In this document: positions 25,662-34,150 of the stretch, piece by piece
How positions within the stretch are numbered: position 1 is the stretch's first letter
Layout of the letters: each line of letters opens with the position of its first letter
Assembly: GCF_014838715.1 (NCBI RefSeq)
Contig: NZ_CP061947.1
Location: 3,410,001-3,474,000, forward strand
Direction of reading: 5' to 3'
DNA length: 64,000 nucleotides
DNA from: Algoriphagus sp. Y33
GTDB taxonomy: Bacteria; Bacteroidota; Bacteroidia; Cytophagales; Cyclobacteriaceae
Program-made: the position numbers and the translations under genes
Notes under the pieces: model-generated
Told to the model about the DNA's origin: nothing
Databases searched by the model: none
Seen by the model: the letters and a program-made list of their open reading frames with translations, nothing else

Positions 25662-26359
25662 AGTAGTATTTCTGTTTAAAGTACAGCACAAATGTCAGCA
25701 TAGAGACGCCGGTACTTGTAACCGAAACAGGGAGAGTTATAACCAAATCGAAGGAAAGACTCAAAAGCTTTTGAAAGGTCCTTTTCGCTATAGCCATTCC
25801 CAAAAGAAAATTTCTCAGAGGGAGGGTCGAAGAAGATTAAAAATATCAAAGAGAGGGAAACAAGAATACATCAAATCAGGATCACTGCAGTAGTTAGGGC
25901 ATGCTGAAAAACGCCCGTAATAGATCAAAAGCTATCATTTTGAATGATTAATCCATTTTTCATGCGAACGGTTTTTCAGCAAGCCCTAATTAAATCGCTA
26001 GTGGTGAATGGGCTGAATTTACTATCTCTGCATCCTGACCCAGGGCTAAAAGATTCCCTGCGGAGGATCATTTTTTACGCTCATTCCTTATATACAGAGT
26101 GCTTTTTTGGTGAAAACCGAAAACTTACCCACATTTCAGGTTGGTATAGGAGAGACTTTAAATTATGTGATTATCCGCAATGATGCCAGTAACCATATTC
26201 TCTTTGCTTTACTGGATGACCGAAGACGCGTGAAGAAGCGGTCTTGACGCTAGTATTTTCCGAATCCTATGATGCTTTTATTGTTTTACTGGCAGAAAAG
26301 CGTATATACATATTAAATTAAGTCAATCTCTAAACTTCCAAATTCCCCCCTGCCTTACG
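25662..26359. other. Intergenic stretch with a hairpin repeat and a protein relic
   Basis: About 700 bp without an intact gene. It holds a palindromic element (25894-25989, listed separately). After that, a plus-strand frame from about 26106 reads KTENLPTFQVGIGETLNYVI, then RNDASNHILFALLDDRRR before a stop near 26246. That sequence looks like genuine protein but has no start and no family I can name. A second fragment in another frame (TLVFSESYDAFIVLLAEKRI) continues the same trace. Confidence 0.45.
25894..25989. repeat. Palindromic hairpin element of about 95 bp
   Basis: TTAGGGCATGCTGAAAAACG at the left end matches the reverse complement of the right end (TTTTTCAGCAAGCCCTAA) with few mismatches. 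About 55 bases separate the arms. The terminal GGGC-x-TGCTGAAAAAC sequence resembles the inverted ends of some Bacteroidota insertion sequences, so this may be the two ends of an element that lost its interior. Confidence 0.6.
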
Positions 26360-26773
26360 CTACCACGAATCCTTGATATAGACCGAATAGATGGAAATAT
26401 TACTTTCTCTCTGCTGTTTGTTGAGAAACCTGAAGTAAACCACATCCGCTCCTTCGGTATACTTCTTATAGAAATGAAACCTTCTCAATAGTTCTGGCTT
26501 GATATGCTGATACCGGGGCAGTAGATGATGTTCCTCCAAAACCACTACCCTATCAATCCAATAAGTCTTCAAATGGATTTCATTCTCAGGATCCAGCATG
26601 GGATATAGGTACTTATACAGCGGCTGTTCCCAGCGATCAGGTAGCGCCCTCTTGCCTATCATCCATTTATAAAGAGACTTCCCGGTTATCCCCAGTTCAT
26701 CCTCGATCGCAGATATCCGTAAAAAATGCCTGTGCATTACCAAGAACTGTCTTGCCATTGAGTCTGCTATCAT
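26360..26773 (-). CDS. Hypothetical protein with HTH-like N-terminus
   Basis: I do not recognise a family for this 137-residue protein. Residues about 14-45 (HRHFLRISAIEDELGITGKS, then LYKWMIGKRALPDRW) look like a helix-turn-helix of the kind found in small phage or Xre-like regulators. The C-terminal half has aromatic- and basic-rich segments (LLRRFHFYKKYTEGADVVYF). A clean stop and start and no overlap with another gene support it as real. It lies between the relic-bearing gap and an SDR relic, so it might belong to a past insertion. Confidence 0.6.
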   Translation of the reverse strand: MIADSMARQFLVMHRHFLRISAIEDELGITGKSLYKWMIGKRALPDRWEQPLYKYLYPMLDPENEIHLKTYWIDRVVVLEEHHLLPRYQHIKPELLRRFHFYKKYTEGADVVYFRFLNKQQRESNISIYSVYIKDSW

Positions 26774-26880
26774 ATAATTGGGTCAATCTTCCAAATTAAG
26801 GTATATATCAGCAAAAATAAAACATCTCTCCAAAAGTATATATTCTCCCGAAAAAACATACCCAAATCAAATCCTTAGAC

Positions 26881-27180
26881 TCAACAAAACCGGTAATACT
26901 GAACCTCGATCCATCCAATCCTTTTAGAAAAAGTTTTGATGTCCTCTACGGTGCTTCCAAGACAGCAATGAATGCCATTACAATTTCCCCGGCAAATGAA
27001 CTTGAAGACATCTCTATTAAGGTAAATTCCGTAAGGCCGGGCTTTACAGGGACTGCACTCAATAATTTCCGGGGAACCAACTCGGTAGAAGGTTCTAAAG
27101 AACCCATCCGTGAGGCGCTGGATGAAAGCGGCGTTAACGGACAGTTTACAGGATCCCACCAGGAAGGTTATCCTGGGTAA
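26881..27180 (+). pseudogene. C-terminal relic of a short-chain dehydrogenase
   Basis: A frame without a start reads from 26881 to TAA 27178-27180. It contains the SDR active-site helix (LYGASKTAMNAITISPANEL, the YGASK being Tyr-x3-Lys) and the following strand and loop (DISIKVNSVRPGFTGTALNN), and ends GQFTGSHQEGYPG. The cofactor-binding N-terminal half is missing, so it cannot be functional. It lies 63 bp before an AraC gene in the same orientation, copying the layout of the intact SDR/AraC pair at 23.8-25.7 kb. Confidence 0.75.
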
Positions 27181-27243
27181 AACAAACATGCTGCCTGCAA
27201 GAACGCCTGAAACTTGCATGCATTTATTTAGTATCTTCAAAAG

Positions 27244-28161
27244 ATGAAAAAAGAAAAAAAACTCATCCGCTTTCAGAGCATTTCGGAAATACACGAAGCT
27301 TGCGGTTTTCCCAAGCCGAAACATCCACTGATCAGCATAACACGCTGTGGCAGCAATACCCACTTCGACCTGGGTAATGGCCCTGTGTATGATGTGCTGA
27401 ATTTCTATAAAATAGTATTGATTACCGACCGTCAGGGAAAAATGAGATACGGCCAAAGTCACTACGATTTCAACGAGGGCAGTTTGATGTTTTTGGCACC
27501 CAATCAATTAATTGGATCTACCGAAGACGATCATGTGGCAAGTGCGCGAGTTTTGTTGTTTCATCCTGATTTTTTGCTGGGATTTCCATTGTCAAAAAAA
27601 ATAAAACAGTATCAATATTTCTCCTATTCAGTGAACGAGGCATTGCATTTATCCGATCAGGAGAGAGAAGTAATGCTGTCACTTTTCAAACTAATTGAAG
27701 AGGAATTGGGCAGCCGGATTGACGAATTTAGCCACGAAGTTGTCATCGCGCAATTGGAACTACTGCTGCACTACGCCAACCGTTTTTACAACCGTCAATT
27801 CATCACCCGAAAAGCTGTCAATAATGATATTCTTCAAAAAACCGAAGCCATTTTAGATGACTATTTCAACAGTCAAAAAACCTTGGTTGAGGGCATCCCT
27901 ACCGTTCAGCATTTAGCTGAAAAGCTCAATATTTCAGCAGGATATTTAAGTGATACGTTGCGTTCGCTAATCGGACAAAATGCCAAACAATACATCCATT
28001 ACAAACTCATCGAAAAAGCCAAAGAAAAGCTTTCCACCTCTGAATTATCTGTGAGCGAAATTGCGTATGAGCTCGGTTTTGAGCATTCACAATCCTTTAA
28101 CAAACTTTTCAAGCAAAAAACCAAGCAAAGTCCACTGGAATTTCGGGCAGGTTTTAATTAG
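27244..28161 (+). CDS. AraC-family regulator (paralogue B of the SDR/AraC pairs)
   Basis: A 305-residue regulator, clearly paralogous along its full length to the gene at 23824. Shared blocks include PKPKHPLISIT near the N-terminus, RYGQSHYDFNEGSLMFLAP, LLFHPDFLLGFPLSKKIK and FYNRQFITRKAVNNDILQK. The HTH region has GIPTVQHLAEKLNISAGYLS and LSVSEIAYELGFEHSQSFNK, followed by FKQKTKQSPLEFRAGFN. Its own dehydrogenase neighbour upstream has decayed to a C-terminal fragment, so this regulator may now act elsewhere. The start at 27244 is backed by identical phase and length in the paralogue. Confidence 0.93.
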   Translation: MKKEKKLIRFQSISEIHEACGFPKPKHPLISITRCGSNTHFDLGNGPVYDVLNFYKIVLITDRQGKMRYGQSHYDFNEGSLMFLAPNQLIGSTEDDHVASARVLLFHPDFLLGFPLSKKIKQYQYFSYSVNEALHLSDQEREVMLSLFKLIEEELGSRIDEFSHEVVIAQLELLLHYANRFYNRQFITRKAVNNDILQKTEAILDDYFNSQKTLVEGIPTVQHLAEKLNISAGYLSDTLRSLIGQNAKQYIHYKLIEKAKEKLSTSELSVSEIAYELGFEHSQSFNKLFKQKTKQSPLEFRAGFN

Positions 28162-28304
28162 TTAGCGGAACTTTGAGTATCTTTTTTTGATATAGAAATG
28201 AAAATTCCAACTCCTAGACAACATCATCTGCCAATAGTCCAACCGTAGTTGGCTCACTGCTTATATCAATGCCCCTTGCGGCCACTTTTGGTGGCAGGGA
28301 TATA

Positions 28305-28330
28305 TAAAACAACTTCTCATAGTTGTTTTA
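28305..28330. terminator. Hairpin between convergent genes
   Basis: TAAAACAACT (28305-28314) pairs perfectly with AGTTGTTTTA (28321-28330), with a six-base loop. It lies in the 322-bp gap between two convergent genes and ends in T-rich sequence on both strands, so it could end transcripts from both sides. The stem is AT-rich, so strength is uncertain. A second small hairpin (GCCAC/GTGGC) lies at 28281-28295. Nothing else is recognisable in the gap. Confidence 0.5.
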
Positions 28331-28483
28331 AGGCTATTTTCCAGCTGCTCATTGAATTTTACATTTTATACAATTTTGATGTTTTCAATGGACGCTGCCT
28401 CCCCCTACAATACTCATGAGCACATCAGCTTGTCCCCTGTCACAATCCTCTTCTCATCTAAGGCAGAATTCTCCTATAATTCA

Positions 28484-29095
28484 TCAAGCCTGCCCATCGC
28501 CTTCAAACCTATCCATACTTACATGTCCTTGCTGGCTAATTCCCTTGCCGAGCAACACATTAAGAAGGGTCTGAAACAATATACGTAGGTCGAGTAAGAA
28601 ATTGATATGGTCAACATACCAAACATCCAGTTCAAATTTTTTCGCCCATGAAATGGCATTTCGCCCATTCACCTGTGCCCATCCCGTCACTCCGGGACGC
28701 ACTTCATGCCTTCTGCATTGCTGCGCTGAGTACAGACATAGATAATCCTCCAGCAAAGGCCTAGGGCCCACCAAACTCATATCCCCCTTGACCACATTGA
28801 TCAATTGGGGAATCTCATCAAGTGAAGTTCTACGTATCCAAGCCCCAAGTCCTGTAATCCGCTCAGAATCCGGCAGCAACCTTCCTTGAGGATCGATGCC
28901 GTTAGACATAGTCCTGAACTTCATTATATTAAAAACAACACCTCCTCTGCCTGGACGGGCTTGATAAAAAAACGGTGCACCCTTGTGGTGAATACTAAGA
29001 CATAGATAGAGAACCAGAAAAACAGGCGATAAAACTATAAACATAATAGAAGCCAAAACAACATCCATGCTTCTCTTTACACCCCCCTTGTACAC
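28484..29095 (-). CDS. PglC-like initiating sugar-phosphate transferase
   Basis: A 203-residue monotopic phosphoglycosyltransferase. A single N-terminal re-entrant helix (residues about 8-33, KRSMDVVLASIMFIVLSPVF) leads into the catalytic fold: FNIMKFRTMSNG, then ITGLGAWIRRTSLDEIPQLI with the Asp-Glu dyad and NVVKGDMSLVGPRP. VRPGVTGWAQVNGRNAISWA completes the family set. These enzymes move a sugar-1-phosphate from UDP-sugar to undecaprenyl phosphate to start a lipid-linked glycan. Its stop and the neighbouring start are one base apart with the aminotransferase upstream, a pair typical of bacillosamine-type (amino-sugar) synthesis; the acetyltransferase and dehydratase of that pathway are not in the window. 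Confidence 0.93.
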   Translation of the reverse strand: MYKGGVKRSMDVVLASIMFIVLSPVFLVLYLCLSIHHKGAPFFYQARPGRGGVVFNIMKFRTMSNGIDPQGRLLPDSERITGLGAWIRRTSLDEIPQLINVVKGDMSLVGPRPLLEDYLCLYSAQQCRRHEVRPGVTGWAQVNGRNAISWAKKFELDVWYVDHINFLLDLRILFQTLLNVLLGKGISQQGHVSMDRFEGDGQA

Positions 29096-29096
29096 G

Positions 29097-30239
29097 TTAA
29101 GTAGCAGTTTTTATTAATTTCTCCTGTATAATCTCCGCAATCATCTCCTGGTCTTCCATTGTAAGGCTTACAGAACTTGGAAGACAAAGTCCCCTTTCAA
29201 AAAAACCGGCGGCAACTCCCCCACCATAGTACATGTATGAATTAAATACAGGCTGGGTATGTAAAGGTTTCCAAAGAAACCTGGTTTCTATACCGTGATT
29301 GAAAAGCTCTATTCTCAGCTCATCATTGGAAAACCCCGTTCTCTCTTTGTCAATCAAAATAGCCGTAAGCCAGAAATTCGAAGAAGTCTCTTCCGAATCA
29401 CTTTGAAATTCGATTCCGGGAATGTCTTTTAATAAGCTGCGGTATCTTTGATTTACAGCTCTTCTTTTGGCTACAAATCCATCCAGTTGCTCCAATTGAG
29501 CCAATGCAATCCCTGCCGTGAGGTTATTCATTCTATAATTATAACCTATGTCTTTATGCTTGTAATAGTGGATATTTTCCCTTGCCTGAGTAGACAGATA
29601 TTTGGAACGATGAAGGGCATCACTGTCTTGGCACACCAGAGCTCCCCCTCCGCCTCCACCGGTGATTATTTTGTTTGCGTTGAAAGAAAAAACACCGATT
29701 TGTCCCAAAGCCCCGCAGGATTGGCCCCTATATAAACTACCGACAGCTTCAGCCGCATCTTCCAAGACAGGGATTTCATATTTTTTTGAGATCTCCATTA
29801 TCTCATTCATTTTCGCAGGCATTCCGAATAGATGGACAACTACGATCGCCTTAGGCTTTCTTCCCTTTGAAATCTTATTTAGGATGGCATCCTCCAATAA
29901 CTCCGGGCACAAATTCCAACTATCCCTCTCACTGTCAACAAAAACAGGTCTGGCTCCAAGATACATAATAGGATTGGCAGAGGCGCAGAAAGTAAATGAC
30001 TGGCATATAACTTCATCTCCGGGCCCCACACCCAGAAGTATCATAGACAGATGCAGTGCTGAGGTGCATGAATTCAGTGCTACAAGTGGATGAACTTTTA
30101 ATTTATCAGCTAGCTCCAGTTCGAATCTATCTAAAAATCTTCCGCTCGTAGCTATAGATCCGGAGTTTATCACCTCCTGGGTATATGAATTTTCATTGCC
30201 TTCAAAAACGGGAAATGATAAGGGAGTCTTAAAAGCCAT
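29097..30239 (-). CDS. DegT/DnrJ/EryC1-family sugar aminotransferase
   Basis: A 380-residue PLP-dependent sugar aminotransferase. The N-terminal pattern PVFEGNENSYTQEVINSGSI and the cofactor region ALNSCTSALHLSMILLGVGP are typical. The PLP Lys is in GVFSFNANKIITGGGGGGAL (about residue 186). The C-terminal part has GYNYRMNNLTAGIALAQLEQ. Family members transfer amino groups to keto-sugars, for example to make UDP-4-amino sugars for bacillosamine (PglE) or perosamine. It is transcribed immediately before the PglC-like transferase with only one base between the genes, so a common pathway is likely. A decayed relative lies at 32440-32600. Confidence 0.94.
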   Translation of the reverse strand: MAFKTPLSFPVFEGNENSYTQEVINSGSIATSGRFLDRFELELADKLKVHPLVALNSCTSALHLSMILLGVGPGDEVICQSFTFCASANPIMYLGARPVFVDSERDSWNLCPELLEDAILNKISKGRKPKAIVVVHLFGMPAKMNEIMEISKKYEIPVLEDAAEAVGSLYRGQSCGALGQIGVFSFNANKIITGGGGGGALVCQDSDALHRSKYLSTQARENIHYYKHKDIGYNYRMNNLTAGIALAQLEQLDGFVAKRRAVNQRYRSLLKDIPGIEFQSDSEETSSNFWLTAILIDKERTGFSNDELRIELFNHGIETRFLWKPLHTQPVFNSYMYYGGGVAAGFFERGLCLPSSVSLTMEDQEMIAEIIQEKLIKTAT

Positions 30240-30447
30240 GTGAATATCTTGCTGTAATCATCTAAACATACACTTTATGAAGCATAATGCAAAAAATCCG
30301 AAGATAATTTCAGGCTAGGTATCCTCTCTAATTATCATTATAAATCAAAAAAAATCACATTGAGCATCCTCCAAACTTTCGTGCCCAGAACAAAAAAATA
30401 ATTATAAAACAGCTCCAATAGATAAGACCATTAAGCAAGGTGTACCG

Positions 30448-31605
30448 CTAATTCAAGTTTAGTTTTGAATCCATAAATTCCTTAGTTTTAAGCTTCAACT
30501 CGGCTTTTTGCTTGCTAGACAGCCCTTTGATTTCTAATACCCTAGGCTGTACAGCTACTTTTTTCCTTACATATTTTAATGTAATCGAATCAAGTCTAAG
30601 TCCCAAAACAATGGCCGTTACCGTGATGATGGGTAGAACTATGTTGTCAGAAAAATCTTTAAAAACAAAAACCAGTGCTATAAACGCAAACTGTAGTGAA
30701 GCTAATAGCAAAGTAACCTTATCGTGCCTCAACCCCATTCTCATCAGAAAATGATGCACATGTGACCTATCAGGGGTCATAGGCCCTTTACCTTGGGATA
30801 TTCTACGCATGAAGACCCGTCCCATATCGTAAAGAGGAAACATCATCAGAGCCACTCCGGCAGAAAATGAAGGGGCGAATTTCCATGCACTGCCAGCAGG
30901 CAAGGCTTCATTCCTCTCCATAAAAGCAAGAATCAATGCTCCCATCGTAAAACCCAAAGTCAGGGAGCCGGTATCTCCCATAAAAATCCGGGCGGGATGC
31001 CAATTAAAGGCCAGAAAAGCCAATATGCCCCCCAAGAAAGTAAAGCTGATCAACGCATAACTATCCAAATCATGATACAAAAACCAAGCACCGAGGAAGG
31101 AAAACACAATTGACGCAATAGTTCCGGCCAACCCATCCAACCCGTCTATCAGATTAAATGCATTTGTCAGGGCTAATAACGTAAAAGCGGAAAAGAGGTA
31201 GCTGACATAAAGATTAAGTTCTCCAATGCCCAGAAAACCATGAAAATCTTTAATTCTGATGTCAGAAGCACCTATAACCAAGATGACTGCGATGAGTTGA
31301 CCAAGGATTTTGTGAGTGGCCTTCATCTCCACCAAATCATCCCTAAAGCCTACCACAAACATGATACAGATAGCACCGAGAAGGTATCTGATATCAGGAA
31401 GAGGATATTGTCCCCCCCAAATAGCCAAGGCTACCGTCACTGCTGCCACAAAACTTACTCCTCCCATTGATGGGATAAAAACCTTATGGATTTTTCTGCC
31501 TCCTGGAGTATCCCCCAACCTCATTCTTTTTAGAAACGTGATCAGGATGGGGGTTATCAAAAAACCCACCGTAAAGGCAGTAATTGTGGCTAATAAAAAA
31601 AACAT
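30448..31605 (-). CDS. WecA/MraY-like UDP-HexNAc:polyprenol-P transferase
   Basis: A 385-residue polytopic enzyme of glycosyltransferase family 4 (WecA/TagO). About ten membrane helices are present. Family motifs are in order: LGDTPGGRKIHKVFIPSMGG (N-terminal), FRDDLVEMKATHKILGQLI (DD pair), NAFNLIDGLDGLAGTIAS (Asp-x-x-Asp), ARIFMGDTGSLTLGFTMGAL and SHVHHFLMRMGLRHDK (HxxHH-like). It transfers a GlcNAc-type sugar-1-phosphate to undecaprenyl phosphate. It lies 208 bp upstream of the aminotransferase on the same strand, with an AT-rich gap between, so it may be a separate unit. It gives the locus a third kind of initiating enzyme. Confidence 0.94.
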   Translation of the reverse strand: MFFLLATITAFTVGFLITPILITFLKRMRLGDTPGGRKIHKVFIPSMGGVSFVAAVTVALAIWGGQYPLPDIRYLLGAICIMFVVGFRDDLVEMKATHKILGQLIAVILVIGASDIRIKDFHGFLGIGELNLYVSYLFSAFTLLALTNAFNLIDGLDGLAGTIASIVFSFLGAWFLYHDLDSYALISFTFLGGILAFLAFNWHPARIFMGDTGSLTLGFTMGALILAFMERNEALPAGSAWKFAPSFSAGVALMMFPLYDMGRVFMRRISQGKGPMTPDRSHVHHFLMRMGLRHDKVTLLLASLQFAFIALVFVFKDFSDNIVLPIITVTAIVLGLRLDSITLKYVRKKVAVQPRVLEIKGLSSKQKAELKLKTKEFMDSKLNLN

Positions 31606-32913
31606 AGTCGGCTGGTTAAAACTTTACAAGTTTATGGAAAATCATAGTAATTCGTTAACTAATTAACAAATTTATAAGAAAGACCGGAATTAATAAGAAA
31701 GCAGAACAAAGGATTGGGAAACATACGCTTCAGCAGTAGTGGATTTATCTTGCAGGTTGCAGTTTTTGTCCGTTCTACCCGAAACTCATTAGTTTTAGTA
31801 GTAACCTACGTCGATCCTTTTCGGGAAGGGGTAAAATCACCATTCAACGCATATGCCTTTTATGCTACCCTGAAAAGTCAGCTCTTTTACGTTACGTTCT
31901 CAACGTCTTAGAATACGGATTTAAATCACTAGTTATACTACAGAAACCATCTACCCAAATTACACTTTTTCGTCATTTTGCCTGCCCAATATTCAAGTAT
32001 TTTCCGGAGTCAATGCCATTATCCGGGCTCACGAATTATCGGGAGCCTCAGTTCCCGGCATCAAAGGTAGCCTCAAATTCCTCAAAACAACACCTTTTCC
32101 CTTTGCCAAATTTTGCAGCCGTTTTCCTGCTACTATATTTTAATTAGAACATACGGAATGTCTCCAAGAAATGCGTGAGATTTCATAATACCGCTTTCTT
32201 AATCAACACCATAAGTCAGCCCTGAACATATAAACACATACGTCCCAGACACCTCTTCCGGTTGATCTAAAGCATCACAAATATCCTTGGCACTTTGATA
32301 AAAGTCCTATTTTAAAACAGCTAGCTTTTCCGGCACCCTAGATAACAAAATCCACTTTCAACACCTTCTCCTATGAATTCTTCTAAAAGCAACTTTAATC
32401 CCCTTCAAGACAAGACATATAGAAACAGGCAAACTAAGTCTCTTTCCAACAAGCAAGTAGCAACTCCTCCCCCAGCCATCTGCAGGAAGTGAAGCAAAAA
32501 AACACCAATTTGCCCTAAAAATCCACAGTATTTTCCCGTATAGCTGCCTTCCAACGGCTAGGACAAAATCTTCCAAAACAGAAATTTTATTTTTTTATGA
32601 AATGCACATTATCTCCTTCATTGAGCATACTCATCTTCCAAAGTCAATGATTTAGCAATATCGGGGAAGAGCTGAAAGGGGATTATCAAACAACAGCCCA
32701 ACGCACAAGCCTCAAACTTATGGCAAGGTTAATGTCACTGAATAGTGGTAAAAAACTTCTACATTAATTTTAGCATGTACCCGCATCAAAAATTACAATT
32801 TTAAGTATTCACAAATAATCAGCCCGATATTTTGTGGAATCATCAAAAAACAAGACCTTTGACTGTCCCAAAATAGTTTAATTCAATTTTTTATTAGAGA
32901 AACCAACCACCAT
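31606..32913. other. Long gene-poor gap with relics
   Basis: About 1.3 kb with no intact gene. From 31714 to 31911 a 65-codon plus-strand frame exists but looks random. Near 32010-32150 a plus-strand frame reads VFSGVNAIIRAHELSGASVP, then KGSLKFLKTTPFPFAKFC, which resembles true protein but has no start and no family. A decayed aminotransferase lies at 32440-32600 (separate entry). The last 90 bases resemble the sequence before the second sugar transferase (shared ACAATTTTA-x-GTATTCACAAA), so the promoter of that gene was probably duplicated with it. Confidence 0.5.
32440..32600 (-). pseudogene. Decayed DegT-type aminotransferase fragment
   Basis: On the minus strand the trace ISVLEDFVLAVGRQLYGKIL, then after a frame change CGFLGQIGVFLLHFLQMAGG, parallels the intact gene at 29097-30239 (IPVLEDAAEAVGSLYRGQSC, then GALGQIGVFSFNANKIITGG). 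The PLP-lysine segment is degraded (Asn-Lys replaced by Leu-Gln). DNA similarity to 29620-29800 is visible by eye. Frameshifts and the missing remainder show it is dead. Confidence 0.7.
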
Positions 32914-33615
32914 ATGACCAACTATTTACGAAATAAGATTGGGAGTTTCGAATTGTACGTTAATTCCCGAGAGCAATTTCAAGAGGGAAATGAATCCATT
33001 GTATCCAGCAAGCTGAACTGGGTGAATCTGACGCTTAAAAGATTCATCGATTTATTCTGTTCAATCGGCTTAATGCTCGTAATTGGCTGGTGGTTGTTTC
33101 CAATTATTGCAATTCTGATCAAATTGGATTCTCCTGGACCTGTATTCTTTAAGCAGCAAAGAGAGGGAATTTATAACTCTACCTTCAGATGCTACAAGTT
33201 CCGCTCCATGGTAGTGAATAAGGATGCAGACCTCAAGATGGCAACCAAAAATGATCCCCGTGTAACCCGCGTAGGCAAATTCCTACGAAAGTCCAGTTTG
33301 GATGAGCTTCCACAGGTATTGAATGTAATCTATGGCAATATGTCTTTGGTAGGCCCAAGACCACATATTTTAGCCCAGAATGATGCACATGCCGCAGAAA
33401 TTGAAGGGTATAAAAACCGTCATTTAGTAAAACCGGGGATCACAGGTCTAGCCCAATCCAGAGGATATAGAGGTGAAACGAGCGAATCGAATTCTATGTA
33501 TTTCAGGTATAAGTTGGATATGTATTATATCAAGACATGGAGTCCAATGCTTGACTTGCAGATTATTTGGATGACTGCTAAAGCGATTATCACAGGGCAT
33601 GAAAATGCTTTTTGA
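32914..33615 (+). CDS. WcaJ-like initiating sugar transferase, copy 1
   Basis: A 233-residue sugar transferase made up of the C-terminal catalytic part of WcaJ/polyprenyl glycosylphosphotransferases without the membrane-rich N-terminal half. One membrane segment lies at about 47-68 (LFCSIGLMLVIGWWLFPIIA). Catalytic motifs are FRCYKFRSMVVNKDADLKMA, KFLRKSSLDELPQVLNVIYG, NMSLVGPRPHILAQND and HLVKPGITGLAQSRGYRGET. It should transfer glucose- or galactose-1-phosphate to undecaprenyl phosphate. It and its near twin at 34151 are the only plus-strand genes of the locus. It ends in a strong hairpin. The family normally has about 460 residues, so the short form is noteworthy but common in Bacteroidota. 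Confidence 0.93.
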   Translation: MTNYLRNKIGSFELYVNSREQFQEGNESIVSSKLNWVNLTLKRFIDLFCSIGLMLVIGWWLFPIIAILIKLDSPGPVFFKQQREGIYNSTFRCYKFRSMVVNKDADLKMATKNDPRVTRVGKFLRKSSLDELPQVLNVIYGNMSLVGPRPHILAQNDAHAAEIEGYKNRHLVKPGITGLAQSRGYRGETSESNSMYFRYKLDMYYIKTWSPMLDLQIIWMTAKAIITGHENAF

Positions 33616-33638
33616 GTTAATCGTTCATTTCCGCATAC

Positions 33639-33680
33639 ACCGAGAAAGGGAAGCAGATGCTTCCCTTTCTCGGTTTTATA
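33639..33680 (+). terminator. Strong intrinsic terminator of sugar transferase 1
   Basis: ACCGAGAAAGGGAAGC (33639-33654) pairs perfectly with GCTTCCCTTTCTCGGT (33659-33674) around a four-base loop, then TTTTATA. It begins 23 bases after the stop codon. Confidence 0.92.
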
Positions 33681-34130
33681 TGTAAAAAACCTTCGAGGTT
33701 TTGGAAACCACGAAGGTTATAGGGTAATCTCCTCGCCGACGTTCGTGTCGTCATAAATTTGCGCCGCCGTTCGTGTCATCATAAATTTGTGCCGCCGTTC
33801 GTGTCATCACGAACGGCCTCAACTAATTCGCAACAGCAGTCGGGAGACTGCATTTCAGTATGCACAAGGAGTTTTTCACGGTGTATGGGATTAATAATTT
33901 CCTCGCCGCCGTACGTGTAAAAATGGAGAAATCCGGGAAATCAAACCATTTGTGGAGACGGAAATAGTGGCGAAAAATTCAGTTAGTCAGCACAGACAAT
34001 CACCTTGGTAAATTATCCAATGACAAAATACAATTTTATGTATTCACAAAAATATCTGATATCTGTTGCAAAATCGACAATAAATAAAGATCTTTATTGC
34101 ACCCAAAGTAATCAGTTACTGATATTTTTT
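33681..34130. repeat. Mosaic repeat block 1 (between the twin transferases)
   Basis: This block begins with the CTTCGAGGTT/AACC-CGAAGG hairpin (33688-33719). The GCCGCCGTTCGTG-TCAT-CACGAACGGC palindrome follows (33791-33817), then the ATTCGCAACAGCAGTCGGGA module (from 33828) and the TTCACGGTGTATGGGATTAA module (33867 on). The same modules, in different order, form the blocks at 34.9-36.9 and 61.5-63.2 kb. No coding frame is present. The last 120 bases hold the promoter region of the second transferase. Confidence 0.75.
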
Positions 34131-34150
34131 ACGACAAGAGAACAAATCTT

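Noticed and set aside
26881..27507. A 208-codon minus-strand frame.
   Set aside because: It is antisense to the SDR relic and to the start of the AraC paralogue, both of which have clear family sequence on the plus strand.
31714..31911. A 65-codon plus-strand frame in the relic-rich gap.
   Set aside because: No recognisable sequence and no neighbouring gene in the same direction.
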